From Lepisosteus oculatus (lineage: Eukaryota > Chordata > Actinopteri > Semionotiformes > Lepisosteidae): DNA of 64,000 nucleotides. Of this stretch, positions 36,951-48,760 are shown in pieces. The translations under genes and the position numbers were made by a program. Location of the stretch: the NCBI RefSeq assembly GCF_040954835.1, contig NC_090709.1:40218975-40282974 (forward strand), in the 5' to 3' direction. Each line of letters begins with the position of its first letter. Positions within the stretch are counted from its first letter, which is position 1. The notes below the pieces were generated by a model. The model saw only the letters and a list, made by a program, of their open reading frames with translations. It was not told the DNA's origin and made no database searches.

Positions 36951-37839
36951 GAGAGAGAGAGACACACACACAACAACAACTAGACACGTTTTATATTTAA
37001 AAAAAACAGAATAAGAAATATCACTAAGCTACATACAGTCGGATGAAGTTTAACCCATTTGCATTGCTGAGCTGCACTGAACATCACTGCCCGGGTGGTG
37101 AGAGTGCGTCTCAGCTTTGTGCTTGGTCTCTGCATCACGCTTGTCGTATCCTCGGTCCTGCGCAGTGTAGGTTTACACTCTCACACTTACCCAACCGAAG
37201 AGCTGACAACAGCAGAGCTGTGCCTCTAAGCAGGGAGCAACCAGTCACTGGAGCAGGAAGAGAAAGACAACACAAGAGCCTGACTTTACACTGTCGTCTG
37301 ACAAGCTTTCTGGAGCTTCGCTGATCAGACAGTCCGGCTTAAACTTGTACATCAGATACCTACAGTAGCAGCGAATCCAGCAAAAAAAAAAAAGTCCTGT
37401 CCCTGGCCTTCTTTGCGTCTCAAAAACATGCGGAAAGGTTTCGGAATTTTTAGGTTTGCTCGAACTGTCCCCTTGTGAGGAAACCTGGTACCATTCGCGA
37501 TTCTGGGGTGTCTGCGGTTCGGTCAAACGCTGATTGACACGACACGACGACAAAGGCAAAAGGCAGCCGTCCGAAGATCGGAATCGGAATCAGTAGTAAA
37601 GAAACACCTGATAAACAAAAGTCAGGTTTGGCCGTTGACGAGCTGGGACAAGTCTCAGTCCAATCAAATGCATTTCGACCGTGGAAGAAGATTATAGTCC
37701 TAATCTCACTTTTGTCAGGTTTGGAGTTGACTGGCTACATTACACTGGACTTTCTACAGGGGCATTCAGTGTATTTAAATATATTGGATATCCATTCATC
37801 CAATTTCTAACAGCGTTATCCAGTACACCAAGACAGGGT
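36951..37839. other. Region upstream of V-A, no leader exon found
   Basis: I searched the minus strand for a leader. A hydrophobic frame ends at a phase-1 donor (TTGG/gtaagt near 37190) but has a stop and no ATG upstream. It therefore cannot be a normal signal-peptide exon. Confidence 0.4.
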
Positions 37840-38210
37840 TCACCTTGGACAGGACACCAGTCCATCACAGGACACACACATACACTCACACACCCTGGAC
37901 AGGACACCAGTCCATCACAGGACACACACACACACTCACACACCCTGGACAGGACACCAGTCCATCACAGGACACACACTCACACACCCTGGACAGGACA
38001 CCAGTCCATCACAGGACACACACACCCTGGACAGGACACCAGTCCATCACAGGACACACACACACTCACACACCCTGGACAGGACACCAGTCCATCATAG
38101 GACACACACACACTCACACACACACACCCTGGACACCAGTCCATCACAGGACACACACAGACACACTCACACACCCTGGACAGGACACCAGTCCATCACA
38201 GGACACATGA
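37840..38210. repeat. Minisatellite, about 47-bp unit, array 3
   Basis: About eight units of the same ctggacaggacaccagtcca repeat as arrays 1 and 2. It is preceded by an attcatccaatttctaacag-like flank, the usual start of this element. Confidence 0.95.
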
Positions 38211-40569
38211 TAAACTACAGCGACCCTCCTTAAACCACCGTGGGAGGGTCACTCGTGGGAGTCCTGACACCCGTGGTCCCCTTTGCAACGCGATCCAGCT
38301 GTAGGACAGGGATCTGGTAAAAAAAAAACCTCTGACACCCCAGTCTATACAGCGCCTGCGCACAGCTCCGTGAGGCTGACACGCCTAGAAACAGCTCAGA
38401 CGCTCTGAAGACCCCCCAACTCCTGAACTTCAACTCCCAGTGCGGGCGAGGATCCGAGCCAGATAACACGCGGTTCTTAGAAGATTTAACACTCACAGAT
38501 AGATGTCAGATGCCGAAACTAATTAAAAAAATATAGACTACAGTACCTCTACGTGCCCAGGGCTCGATTTAAAGAGCAATTGTTCTACTGATCTGGCGCT
38601 GTTTGAGCTTGAATTATCGTATATATTATATGCATCTTCCTAATGATTTCACTTTGCTTTTTTGTCTCCTCCTCGCCCCCACAAAAAAATGACAGAACAA
38701 TCAACTTTCGTTGTTAAAGGGAAAGTAGTTTCTTACTTTCGCATTCAAATCCGCCAACAATTTCATTGCGTCGAATTAAAAATTAACCGTTTTAAAAAAA
38801 TGCGATAGTTTGGATGGGGTCACTTAGAAGTGAATCTTAGGCAACATACAAGCCTGTTACCCGGAGAGTTTTGCTAAACAATTTCAGAATCTCCGAAAAC
38901 CTAAAGAAGACGAAGAGTCAAAACGAAACTTTAACTTTAACGATTTGCCCCTTCGAGAACATACAACACTAAAAACAAAACTTACGACCTTCACCAGAAT
39001 ACCAGAATATACAAATCCGTAAACGACACCGAGGAGTCTTTCTATTAAACGACCAAACCGAAATCACATCTGAAGACTTAAAACCAAAATGTCGCTCACC
39101 TGCGACACGTCCCGATTCAATCATTTCCCGCGGGGACACAGGTTCTCGGCAGTTAGAGGTTACCTTACTCTTAGAGGGAAAAGATTTTTTTTTTTAATAA
39201 GAAAAATCCAACTTCAGTAAATCGATCTTCGATGACAATGACAGCACTGTCGTTTTAATACCTGACAGAACACGAGCCCAGGGAAGCTGAAATGCAAATA
39301 TCCTGCCTCATTTGGGTGTGGAGGACGACTTGTTTTCCTATAAAGCCTGCAGGGTCTGTGATAACTGATCTAGATCTTCCTTGTGTGTTGTATCAGGAAA
39401 GAGAATCAGACGCGGAAATACAACTGAAAATAGCCCCCCCCCCCATTCTGCCCAGATTCTAGCCTTGAAATCCTGCGATCTCGGTATATTTTCACGCTAA
39501 AAACCGATGAAGACCACCGTTAGCACCAGGCAGACCCCCCCACAGAAGAACTAACCTATAGTCTATCGTGAGGGAATGCACGATCACGTTTTCTCAAGGG
39601 GCACCCCAAAACATTATCCCCAGAGCGGAATGCGGTTCATTGTTGAGCCCACGAGTAACTAAGAGAGAAACCAACAGGTGTCCCGTCGACCCACAGCAGA
39701 GAGCTGGCCTTGGACCGCCAGACTTGGTGTCGGTGTTCTCTTGCTTGAGTGAGAATCGCCTTTCTGTTGAGGATGATGATGATGATCTAGCGCGCCTGAC
39801 GACGACAGAACACGTCGTGGTGTTTTCAGTGGAGACCTGTGCGCCGTCGTACAAGCTGCAGACTCTAAAATCTGGCCCGGCTCCACCTGTCCGGACCACA
39901 TTTCACAGGTGCGCCTGAGAGCGCGCTCGCGTGTGGGATTCCAGTGGGGCTCGCTGTCGGACTGGAAGGCGTTATGGGGGTGATCAGGTCGGCCAGTCCG
40001 TCCCTGGGGTACAGCACCCTTTTTTGCGGACATTTTTACAGCTCGCTGTCTCAGGAGGGCCGGGACTATCGATAGGGATTCCAGTCAGCCTGGTGTCTCT
40101 CTCTTCTCCCCCCCGTCCCGCTGGGGAGCGTCACAGGAGCAGACAGACCCGAACCCCCAGATTCAGAGACAGCGGATGACTGACCTCCACCCCTGCCCCT
40201 GACTACACTCACCTACACTGTTACACCTGCAGTACTACACACACAGCTGGTTTTTCTCTCCTCACACCGCTCTGCACTGGCTTGTTTGTTGTTGCTGCTG
40301 TTGTGTGTTTGTGTTTTTGGTGATTCCTTTAATGTCTTTGCATCTGAGCACGCGTGCAAGAAAGCACCTCGTTGCGCTGAACCGAACCATCGTCGAAATG
40401 AATGTAGATGATAACTGTGCCTTTCGTGAATGTAGCTCAGAAACCACACGGCATATTATTATTATTTTTTGATTATGTCCTGTTGTCAATCTTCCAGGAC
40501 CGAGTTGCAAACTTATTGTGATATAAATACTTTTTATATTACTTCTTATGTTATATTTTTATATTGTTA
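38211..40569. other. Intergenic; one LINE-tail-like stretch
   Basis: No coding exon was recognised. 40250-40450 (gcaagaaagcacctcgttgc) resembles the 3' UTR of fish LINEs, which often carry a catttcgttgc motif. The rest is AT-rich and looks unique. Confidence 0.4.
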
Positions 40570-40940
40570 TATTAAAAAAAACTTATAGAAACTTCAATCC
40601 CATTGGAAACAATACAAAACTGGCCCCTGTATTTGACTTCATCATTATACTGGCACGCTGTTACAGTATATACGCAAGAGTCCGCTGTTTGAACATTTTA
40701 AAACAGATGTAAAGGCGTGTTTACAGACGATTTCGAGAGGTACAGTGAGGACATGAAAGCTTATCTTTATTTAACAATAAACTTCATTTTATATAGCGCC
40801 TTGAAAGGTGGCATCTCAAAGCGCTTTACTCTGTTTAAACATGCACCCCCTGACGATGTGATCGATATGCTTGTTATATGTGTACTCGTGCTCGTATTGA
40901 ATTTCCTTTTGTGGTTCAGATAAAAACAAAAACAAAACCA
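40570..40940 (+). repeat. Dispersed repeat, copy 3 of 3
   Basis: Shares agagtccgctgtttgaacat, gatgtaaaggcgtgtttaca and cccctgacgatg with the copies at 12000 and 21170. It contains an inserted tatatagcgccttg...caaagcgctttac element and ends in an A/C-rich tail. Confidence 0.65.
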
Positions 40941-41928
40941 AAACCAAAAAAAAACAAAAAACTTCTGAATCGAAAACTCTTGTAAGGAGCCCTTACGCCG
41001 AGGCGGTGTGAAAACCAGCGGTTTTATTTCAATTTTATTTAATTTCATTATCAATGAGGCAAATTAGGTTAGTTAACTTCACGGTATTTTGTTTTCCAGT
41101 TATTTGTTTGGATTTCAGCCCAACCAGACTTTGGCTCCGTGTCTTGCGATTGTTCTAGTCCTATGGGTACGGACAAAAAAACTGCCCTCTTCCTGTAATT
41201 AAACCCCGGTCGATGAGTTTAGATTTACATGATAAAATGTGAAAGGTTTTCCCTGTGCGCCCTGAAACTCGAACAAGACGTCCGTGGGCAAGTGACGAGA
41301 AACAGCTCCTGTGTCACAACAAACAGAGCGTTTGGGAGGAGGACACCCGACGTCTGTATTTAAATAGAGAAAATGACAGTTAAACGACCACAGGGGACAC
41401 ATTTCCTCATTCAGCCGCGCAGACACGTCTTCCTCGTCGGGAAAAGGAAGATGTCGCTCTACCCATGCTTCTTTGACAAGAAACGAGCCAAGTTTAGCTC
41501 CCAGTCCGAAAGACCACACTCCTTTCCGACTGGTGTGGACTCCTGAGACCAGTACCCACTTGTATGTCATATCTGTAATATATCCCGCAGAGTACAAACA
41601 GCGTATGAGCGCTTCAGATGTCCTGAGGTACGGTTTCAGACGCACTGCCCCCAGGAAGTCCAGAGTTGATCTTTCAGGTGTCGTGCAGATAAACTGCAGT
41701 TTCTACCGAGTCTTACAGTATGTGCATCTCCTGAACATCTCCTGCTGCCGGATCTACCGCTGTGATCATGAAGCACCTCCGGTCAGGACAGCGACTCGCC
41801 CATCTCTTCCTGTTTGAGTGAAGGGCGTGTGCGAACACAAGCTCCCGGTGGGGGGTTATTTTATCAATCTATCTTGTATGGCGTCTTTCGATTCTAGAGA
41901 CACTTTACACGCATTAACCCATTGCAGG
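40941..41928. other. No gene recognised
   Basis: A 148-codon open frame on the minus strand (41199-41645) has no motif I recognise and no convincing splice or poly(A) context. I treat it as unsupported. Confidence 0.35.
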
Positions 41929-42455
41929 TCCAGAGCCCAGCTCCTCTGTGGTCAGTCAGTATCGGTCAGTACCGTGTCCCTGCAGGTCCAGAGCCCAGCT
42001 CCTCTGTGGTCAGTCAGTGTCGGTCAGTACCGTGTCCCTGCAGGTCCAGAGCCCAGCTCCTCTGTGGTCAGTCAGTGTCGGTCAGTACTGTGTCCTGCAG
42101 GTCCAGAGCCGAGCTCCTCTGTGGTCAGTCAGTATGGGTCAGTACCGTGTCCCTGCAGGTCCAGAGCCCAGCTCCTCTGTGGTCAGTCAGTATCGGTCAG
42201 TACCGTGTCCCTGCAGGTCCAGAGCCCAGCTCCTCTGTGGTCAGTCAGTGTCGGTCAGTACTGTGTCCTGCAGGTCCAGAGCCCAGCTCCTCTGTGGTCA
42301 GTCAGTATGGGTCAGTACTGTGTCCGGCAGAACCAGAGCCCAGCTCCTCTGTGGTCAGTCAGTGTCGGTCAGTACTGTGTCCTGCAGGTCCAGAGCCCAG
42401 CTCCTCTGTGGTCAGTCAGTGTCGGTCAGTACTGTGTCCCGCAGGTCCAGAGCTG
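41929..42455. repeat. Tandem repeat, 57-58-bp unit
   Basis: About nine units of gtccagagcccagctcctct, gtggtcagtcagtgtcggtc and agtaccgtgtccctgcag. The tgtccctgcag/gtcc joint in each unit resembles an acceptor directly abutting a donor-like GT. It is open in all three plus frames because of its composition. Confidence 0.95.
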
Positions 42456-42927
42456 AGTAGTGTCTAAGAAATCGAAACTGAAACTGTGGATATGAAGAAT
42501 AAACAAGTCGTTTACTTTCGTTTCCCCTCCTGTCAAAACCACCACATTCTAGAAACCGGGCTCGGTCACAGAATAGTTTCTGTTCTGAGAATAGTTTTCT
42601 TTGCGTTTGATCAGGCGGCCAGCGATGTGCTCAAAGTGTGCCCCGCACTCGTCACGTGGAGTTTTATCGGAAACATGCTGAGGCTCACGGAGAACCGCAC
42701 TGAGCTGGCATGGTGACCACATACGACAACCCGTTACACAAGCGTGCTCACACACAACACAGCACAAGGTAGGTATGCCTGCAGTCTGTAAACGCAGAGA
42801 GAGAGAGACTGCGATAGGTGAACAGATGGACCAGTCTGGGCTGTTGTTTTTTTTCGGGGGGTGCAGGTAATATAAGCCCAGAGTCAATCATAGTCCAGTC
42901 ATTCCTGGACGCAACATCTCTCACAGA

Positions 42928-43563
42928 ATGACTGGCACAGATGCTCATCGTGGCGGGTGCAGAGAGAAGCTCCGAACAGCTGATCGTTTCACAGAGGATG
43001 AAACACACAGGCTTCAGACGTTTGTGTGGAGGTATTGGATTAAGGTGGGATTCCCTCTGCAGTGCAGAGGATGTCGTCTGGACTATCTGATCAACGACAG
43101 GGGCTACGCTACATTCCAGGGACAGCAGGACCATGTGAACTTCTCACAGGGCGGCAGTGATGAAGCACTTGTCTCTTGCTTTGTCAACTCGCCTGATGGC
43201 GGTGGGGAGAAGGGACAGATTGCTGTCAAAAGCAATCCCAGTGCTTCTCCTGGATACAGAAGCGCCCGTCCTTTCGTAAGCTCCCACACGTACCAGCTGT
43301 ACTCGCCGACGGAGGTGTTGAGCATCGGCTTCCTGGCCGCAGCCAGGCTGGAGAGCGTGGCCATCGACGTGGTCGAGCGCAAGGAGCTCAACACAGTCTA
43401 CATGCAAACTGCCGAAGCCGTCCTGGTGGAGAGGTACAGGGAGAAGAGAGCGTTAGAGTCCCTGAGAGGGAGGTGTCAGGTCCTGAAGATCAAGAAGGAA
43501 GAAGAACAAGCAGGGGACAACCGTGTGGGCGGAATGGAGAGACTGGCAGTGAAAAACGAGTAG
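42928..43563 (+). CDS. Candidate coding exon, unknown protein
   Basis: An open frame of up to 211 codons. Its second half (from about 43280) has GC-rich third positions and reads like real protein: TYQLYSPTEVLSIGFLAAAR, then ERKELNTVYMQTAEAVLVER and YREKRALESLRGRC, ending with a basic-acidic coil and stop at 43561-43563. The first half is less convincing and partly resembles antisense LINE sequence, so the true exon may start at an internal acceptor. A poly(A) signal lies about 640 nt downstream, consistent with a last exon on this strand. I do not recognise the family. Confidence 0.35.
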   Translation: MTGTDAHRGGCREKLRTADRFTEDETHRLQTFVWRYWIKVGFPLQCRGCRLDYLINDRGYATFQGQQDHVNFSQGGSDEALVSCFVNSPDGGGEKGQIAVKSNPSASPGYRSARPFVSSHTYQLYSPTEVLSIGFLAAARLESVAIDVVERKELNTVYMQTAEAVLVERYREKRALESLRGRCQVLKIKKEEEQAGDNRVGGMERLAVKNE

Positions 43564-44206
43564 ACCCCCCTGTCCGCTCCAGTCAGAAGGTGCAGAACTG
43601 CAGGTCAGTGCACAGCCGTCTAGTCCCTAGAGCCTCAAGACAGGAAGCTCTGTAACGGAGCGTCTGATGTCCGTTTTAGTCGTTGTGCATAAAACTCCAC
43701 TTTTTCTAGATAGCATCTACTTGGCTCATTTCTGTATTACATCTCCCTGAGCGAAACTTAAACCCTGAACTTCACTGAGGCACTGATGAGTGATGTACAT
43801 CAGGGGAGGCAGCGGATTCCTTTCGTGTGAGAGTCTTGAAATGCTTTTAAAGGGCTCTCTGTTTTATTTCCGTGCAGTGAACTGAAACTATTTAGTGATT
43901 AATTCCTGTATTGGTGTTCTCTCCATCTCTCTCCTGTTCTCAGTCTCTCTCTCTGCCTCCCTCCCTCTACCTCTCTCCCACCACCCTGACCAGGCACTTC
44001 GGAGACCAGTGCCTCCGGTCCCGCTCACCTCCCTGCCTTGGAATCCTCTACAGCTCCCCGGCGCCCCCTGCTGGTCGCCGCTGGCCTCCACAGCTCCTGC
44101 CGGATGGATCAGAGCCCCCGCAAAGCTACCGCTGTTTAAGCACAACACATCAGTCAAGAAGTGCAGATCTTGATGTGATCCGTTTCTCTCTGCTTTCCTG
44201 TGCCTT

Positions 44207-44212
44207 AATAAA
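44207..44212 (+). terminator. Poly(A) signal AATAAA
   Basis: AATAAA in cttaataaagaaactg, downstream of the candidate exon ending at 43563. It would close a plus-strand transcript. Confidence 0.4.
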
Positions 44213-44296
44213 GAAACTGCGATTTTACCCAGCCTGGTTCCATCAGTCTCTGTTCTGCTGCGCTCCTGTCTCTCTCCGACTCGGTATGTTCTAAGG

Positions 44297-44420
44297 CAGT
44301 GGTTCTCAAACTGTGGTACGCGTACCGGCAGTGGTACGTGGCGTGCCGACAAGTGATACGCCAAATGACCCTGGTACTGTGTCGTGTGCGCTGAAAAAGC
44401 TGGACGGGTTTTCATATTTT
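44297..44420 (+). mobile_element. hAT-type terminal sequence
   Basis: Starts cagtggttctcaaactgtgg then tacgcgtacc, the typical terminal inverted repeat and subterminal start of Charlie-like hAT elements. I could not find the matching inverted end, so the element is probably truncated or the end is too diverged. Confidence 0.5.
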
Positions 44421-45279
44421 GTATTTTAAAACGTGTCGAAGACGCAGCCTACGTCCTACGATACAGTGCGCGCTAATAGTTCAGTGGACACAAGAGATAC
44501 TCTGTAATTCTATACCACTATAGGGAATGCGTGCTACGGATGCAAGTGACCAATTGTATTTAAAAAAAGCTACTGTATCTCCAGCAAATAGGGAGAAAGG
44601 AGAATGTGCGTGATTTTGGAACAATGCTAACGTTGTAAACACAGGAATGCATAGAAATACGTGCTACGAACGCAGGTAATCTTGTGAGCACACGAAAGCG
44701 TGATAACGGAAAAATATTTAAGAACTGTTCTAATTTGCGAAAAATACACCGAGCGTCTCTGTGTTTCGCTCCCATGCGCATGAAATAAAAACTTTAAATA
44801 AATACGGAAATAAAAACGGAAACGCGGAAAAATGCAAGCTTGCGGATTGCTAAAGCAGGTAAGCTACACTATTTTTGAAGAACCTTATTTACCGTTGGCA
44901 AAAGAGCTGACACGTATTATGTGTAGAGAAAAGGCTGCTAAACAGCTCGACCTGCTGCCCCCCTGAAAGACACAGTCATTCATAGAATTATTGAAATGAA
45001 GGATTATATCAAAAGTGATATAAGTGATACACTGTTTTTCCACTATGAATATTATTCAGTATTTATACAGGTTTGAATACCGTGTGGTGGAGAAAAAAAG
45101 CACGTGTGTATTATTTTATTGTTGTTTCTCACTACGGCTGCTCCTACAGAGGCTGATTTGAATGTTTACAGTTTGAAAAGGGGCGATTTGACACTTTTTT
45201 TTTACTTTTCTGTGTTTCCTCACAAGTTACTCGAGTTCTTACGAGAGAAGGGTTTCAAAACATAAACCAGGCATGCGCG

Positions 45280-45560
45280 CTATGGGGGGGCGGGTTTAAG
45301 GTTCTGGTTGGTCAGAAGTCGCTGGGAATGACAGAGACCTCAACCTATCAGAGGAGCTGTTCCCACAGCCGGGCTATTTGAACCGGTGGGAGGGGTGAGT
45401 CGCCATCTTGGCTGCAACTTGTGTTAAAGCGGACAGGTGCTTCACTTGTACTGCAATCAAAGGCGTTTTTATGTAGCTCAGCAAACATTTGCTTTTGCTG
45501 GAAAGCCGATAGATTGTCGACGTGCTTTGTCGTCTTTTAAACTGTTCTAAACGAGAGGTG
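45280..45560 (+). promoter_or_regulatory. Promoter-like region with a GCCATCTTG motif
   Basis: A locally GC-rich stretch with ggttggtc and ctatcagagg elements, a YY1-type gccatcttgg at about 45412, then a donor-like gaggtgaat at about 45555. The layout suggests a TATA-less promoter with a short untranslated first exon. No downstream coding exon could be linked to it. Confidence 0.3.
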
Positions 45561-46730
45561 AATATTTTTAATGGGGAAGAAATGTTCGTGTTGCTGTGTG
45601 TTGATGTATCTGGTTACAGAACACAGTTCTGAGGAGTTGGGCTCGTCTGGTGTTTTGTGATGTGTAGTCCGTGGTGTGGCGTTTTGTGGTTTTTATATTT
45701 ATAAATATTTATCATTCCGTTGTGCACTTTGTATCTGAAGTGTTTTGGCACACGTTGCGCTGTTGACTCGTTTATTATACAATAGTTGCTCTGCGGTGAA
45801 AACACACATTATGTTCGTCTTTAGTGAGTTATCGGACCTCACCTGCGCCTGCCGTATTTTGCAAAACAGTTAATTTATTTGGAAACGGAGAAGTGAAGCG
45901 TTGTCAGCAAATACAGACGTGTTGTCGGATGTGTGTACTATGTGCTGTGCAGTGTGTGTCCGTACTTCTTGACAAAGGGATGGGCACTTTCTGATGCTTG
46001 AGCTTGGGTCCGTGTTATAAACAACATCCATTTTTTTTTGGTTCAGTTTACATTTTTATGTCTTGGATAGACTAGGGCTTTAATATTACCGTTCAAAGAT
46101 AATTACATGCTACAAGTAAAGTATTTTTGTTATGTAAAATGACATTTTCAACCCTGGATATAACGACACCGACCCACAGAAACCACGCAATGCCCTTATA
46201 ATAGAAAATATTTGTTTGCAGCGTTAATTAGCAACAGATGCCCCCAGCTGCTCTTAAAGTCATCATTACAAAAGGCCTGAACTTGACCGGGTGCTTCACT
46301 TTTACTGCAATAAAAAGCGTTTTTCTCCAAGGTAAGGGGAAAAAGTTATGTAACTTCACAAACATTTGCTTTTGTCATTGCGTTTTGCTGGAAAAACGAT
46401 AAATTATCACCGTGCTTCGTCGTCTTTTAAACTTCTCAACGCGAGGTGAATATTTGTAATGGGGAAAAAAAGGATCATTTGCTTTTTGCTGATTGGTTAC
46501 AAAGCACAGTTCTGGAAAGTTTAGGTTGCGTTGTGGTTTAGCTGGTGTGTGTGTATATATATATTATTCACCCGTTGTGCAGTTTCTATCTGAAGTGTTT
46601 TTGTCAGCGTTGCACTGTTGACTCGTTTATTACAAAATAGTTTCACTGCTGGAAAAACAAACAAAACATTAAATAGCGGAAGATGCACACAGCTACTCTT
46701 AAAGTCATCAATAAAACAGGTCTGTGACAT
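45430..46730 (+). repeat. Diverged tandem duplication
   Basis: Copy 1 (about 45430-46285) and copy 2 (about 46286-46730) share, in the same order, ggtgcttcac, caaacatttgcttttg, gtcgtcttttaaact, gaggtgaatattt, cacagttct, tatctgaagtgttttt, gcgctgttgactcgtttatta and cagctgctcttaaagtcatc. Copy 2 is shorter by internal deletion. Confidence 0.85.
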
Positions 46731-47689
46731 TATTTCTTTCAAAGACCGTATTGGTGTTATCCGCGCTGGCATAATGCGAATAGTTCATGATATAAAAACA
46801 ACCGGAAGATGAAAGCAGTAGATTGTTTTACTTTGTGTTGTTTGTAAATCCCTTCACTGTTAAAGAAAAAACATGTATTCAGAGGCAGCTACATTACACC
46901 CTCTCAAAAAACAGGTTTTTCTGATGCACATTAACATGAGTGAGAGTCAGAGAGAGTGTAGCTGAGACAGAGGGACTGTTCTCAGTTCTGTTTCTGTCTT
47001 GAGTCATTTTCACTCCACAGCTTCTCCCTGAAAACTGAGTCCTGCTGGTTTGTTTTACAGGCTTCTCTTATAAATCAACACCTAGGCTGTAGATGTGTGC
47101 TGTTTCTTATTACTTTATAGGAAAATCTCATCATTTGCAATGTAGTGGAGTATGTTTGCTAGCAAGATATCAGCGATTTTCAGTCAGAACCAGTGTTTTC
47201 TGTACACCAGGTGGAGTTTTGCACGAATGTCGGTTATTGTGCGAGACGTCGGTGTGAAATGGCGAGTGTGGAGTGACCAGGGCAGGTTGGGGTTCCAGTG
47301 ATGGATGGGGGTGCACCTGCAGGCAGTGGGCTGGTGAGGACTGTGTCTGTGGGCTCATGTGGTCGTGTTTGTGGACGGGTGTCTCAGAGGGGCCTTCCAG
47401 CAGGTTCTCAGGAAGCTCTTCAGGAAGAGAGCCGGCAGTGGTCTGAAGTGGATCTCCTGGACTCGCCCCTGACCGGTCTGCTCCCAGTCCTGGCCTGGAC
47501 TCTGGGATTCGCTGTGGGAGCTGAGTCTTGGGTCAGGAGTCGATGCTGACTCACACACTGAGAGACAGACAGGCGCCACCCCAACCCTGCTCCACCTACA
47601 CACAAACACACAGAGTCCTACACAATTGCAAATTTGGTTTGGGAAGCTCCAGGACAGGTCAGGAGGGACTGGGAATGTGGGGGCTGCTC
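46731..47689. other. No gene recognised
   Basis: AT-rich to 47160, then GC-rich with short open frames on both strands. No conserved domain or splice-consistent exon was found. Confidence 0.35.
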
Positions 47690-48110
47690 CCCCTGATGAT
47701 AGGAAATGGGACCAGGCAGCCAGGACTGGAGAGGGCGCCCCCAGACCTGCAGTTAGAGGACAGGGGGACAGGGGACCCCCCCATCAGCCAGGCAGGTAAG
47801 TGCAGAGCAGGTGAGTCTCTCCTTCGCTGGGTTTCCCTCACAGGTGACGCTGGTCTTCATCGGTCCTGCAGGGATGTGATCGGACCAATCTGGGATTGAC
47901 ACTCCGAGGGGGCAGAGCAGGAGTTGTCTCGGGGAGACCGACAGGATGTCCCGACTGCCTTCCTCCTCCTCCCTGCCTGCTGGAGGAAGAGGAGGATGAC
48001 GAAGAGCTACTGCTGACCCTGGTCCAGGTGGAGAGGGGATCTCCATCCTTTTGTTGGGGTGTGGGAGAGTGACCTCAGGGTGGTGTCCTGACCTGCTGTC
48101 TCTCCCTCAA
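47690..48110. repeat. Low-copy duplicated block, copy 1
   Basis: Shares gcccccagacctgca, gaagagct, cctggtccaggtggagag and gtcctgacct in the same order with 50620-50960. A short acidic frame (EEEDDEELL, against DDDEELQ in copy 2) is common to both but is broken by stops soon after. Confidence 0.65.
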
Positions 48111-48760
48111 GATTCTGGTCAGACTGCTGCCTCTAGACTCATGAAACATCATAGTCACTGCACTGGGTATTTAATATAATCGTCACTGCACTGTTTTCAT
48201 GACGAAGGACAGTTACTGTACTGTGTGTTCACTGTTATCACCACACTGTTTATTTAAATAATAACCACTGTACTGTGTGTTCACTAATCACCATACTGGG
48301 TATTCAGTATAATAATCACTGAACTGTTTTCATAATGAGGGACACACACTGTACTGTGTGTTCACTGTAATAATCACTGTTCTCTGTTTTTATTGTGAGG
48401 GACAATCGCTGTACTGGGTTTTTACTGTAATCACCATACTGGGTCTTCAGTATAATTGCTTTATTGGGTAATTGATGTTATAGTCACTACTCCATTTTCA
48501 CTGACAGACAGTTGTTGTACTGGGTATTTACTGTAAAATACTGTAAAAATCACTGTACCAGGTGTTCAGTATAATAAAAACTAGTGGGTGTTCACTATGA
48601 GAGGCAAACACTGTGCTTGGTATTCACTGTAATCATCACTGCACTGGGTGTTCAGTACAATAATAACTACTGGGTGTTCACTGTTATAATCACTGCACTG
48701 GGTATAATTTCACTGTACTGGGTGTTCAGAGTGCTGTCTGTTACTCACTGTACAGATCAG
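48111..48760. repeat. Degenerate CACTGTACTGGGTGTTCA satellite
   Basis: Loose repeats of cactgtactgggtgttcact plus gtaataat with a period of about 45-55 bp. They recur sparsely to about 49340. Confidence 0.8.

Noticed and set aside
35500-37014. 504-codon open frame
   Set aside because: Antisense to the V-A exon, then the compound minisatellite; low-complexity HTATQLH-like repeats.
37180-37310. Hydrophobic minus-strand frame ending at gtaagt as the leader of the minus-strand receptor
   Set aside because: No ATG between the upstream stop and the hydrophobic stretch, so it cannot start translation.
41199-41645. 148-codon minus-strand frame
   Set aside because: No recognisable motif, no upstream or downstream exon support and no poly(A) signal in place.
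41818-42467. Three overlapping open frames of 170-212 codons
   Set aside because: All three plus-strand frames are open because the 58-bp unit lacks stops; not evidence of coding.
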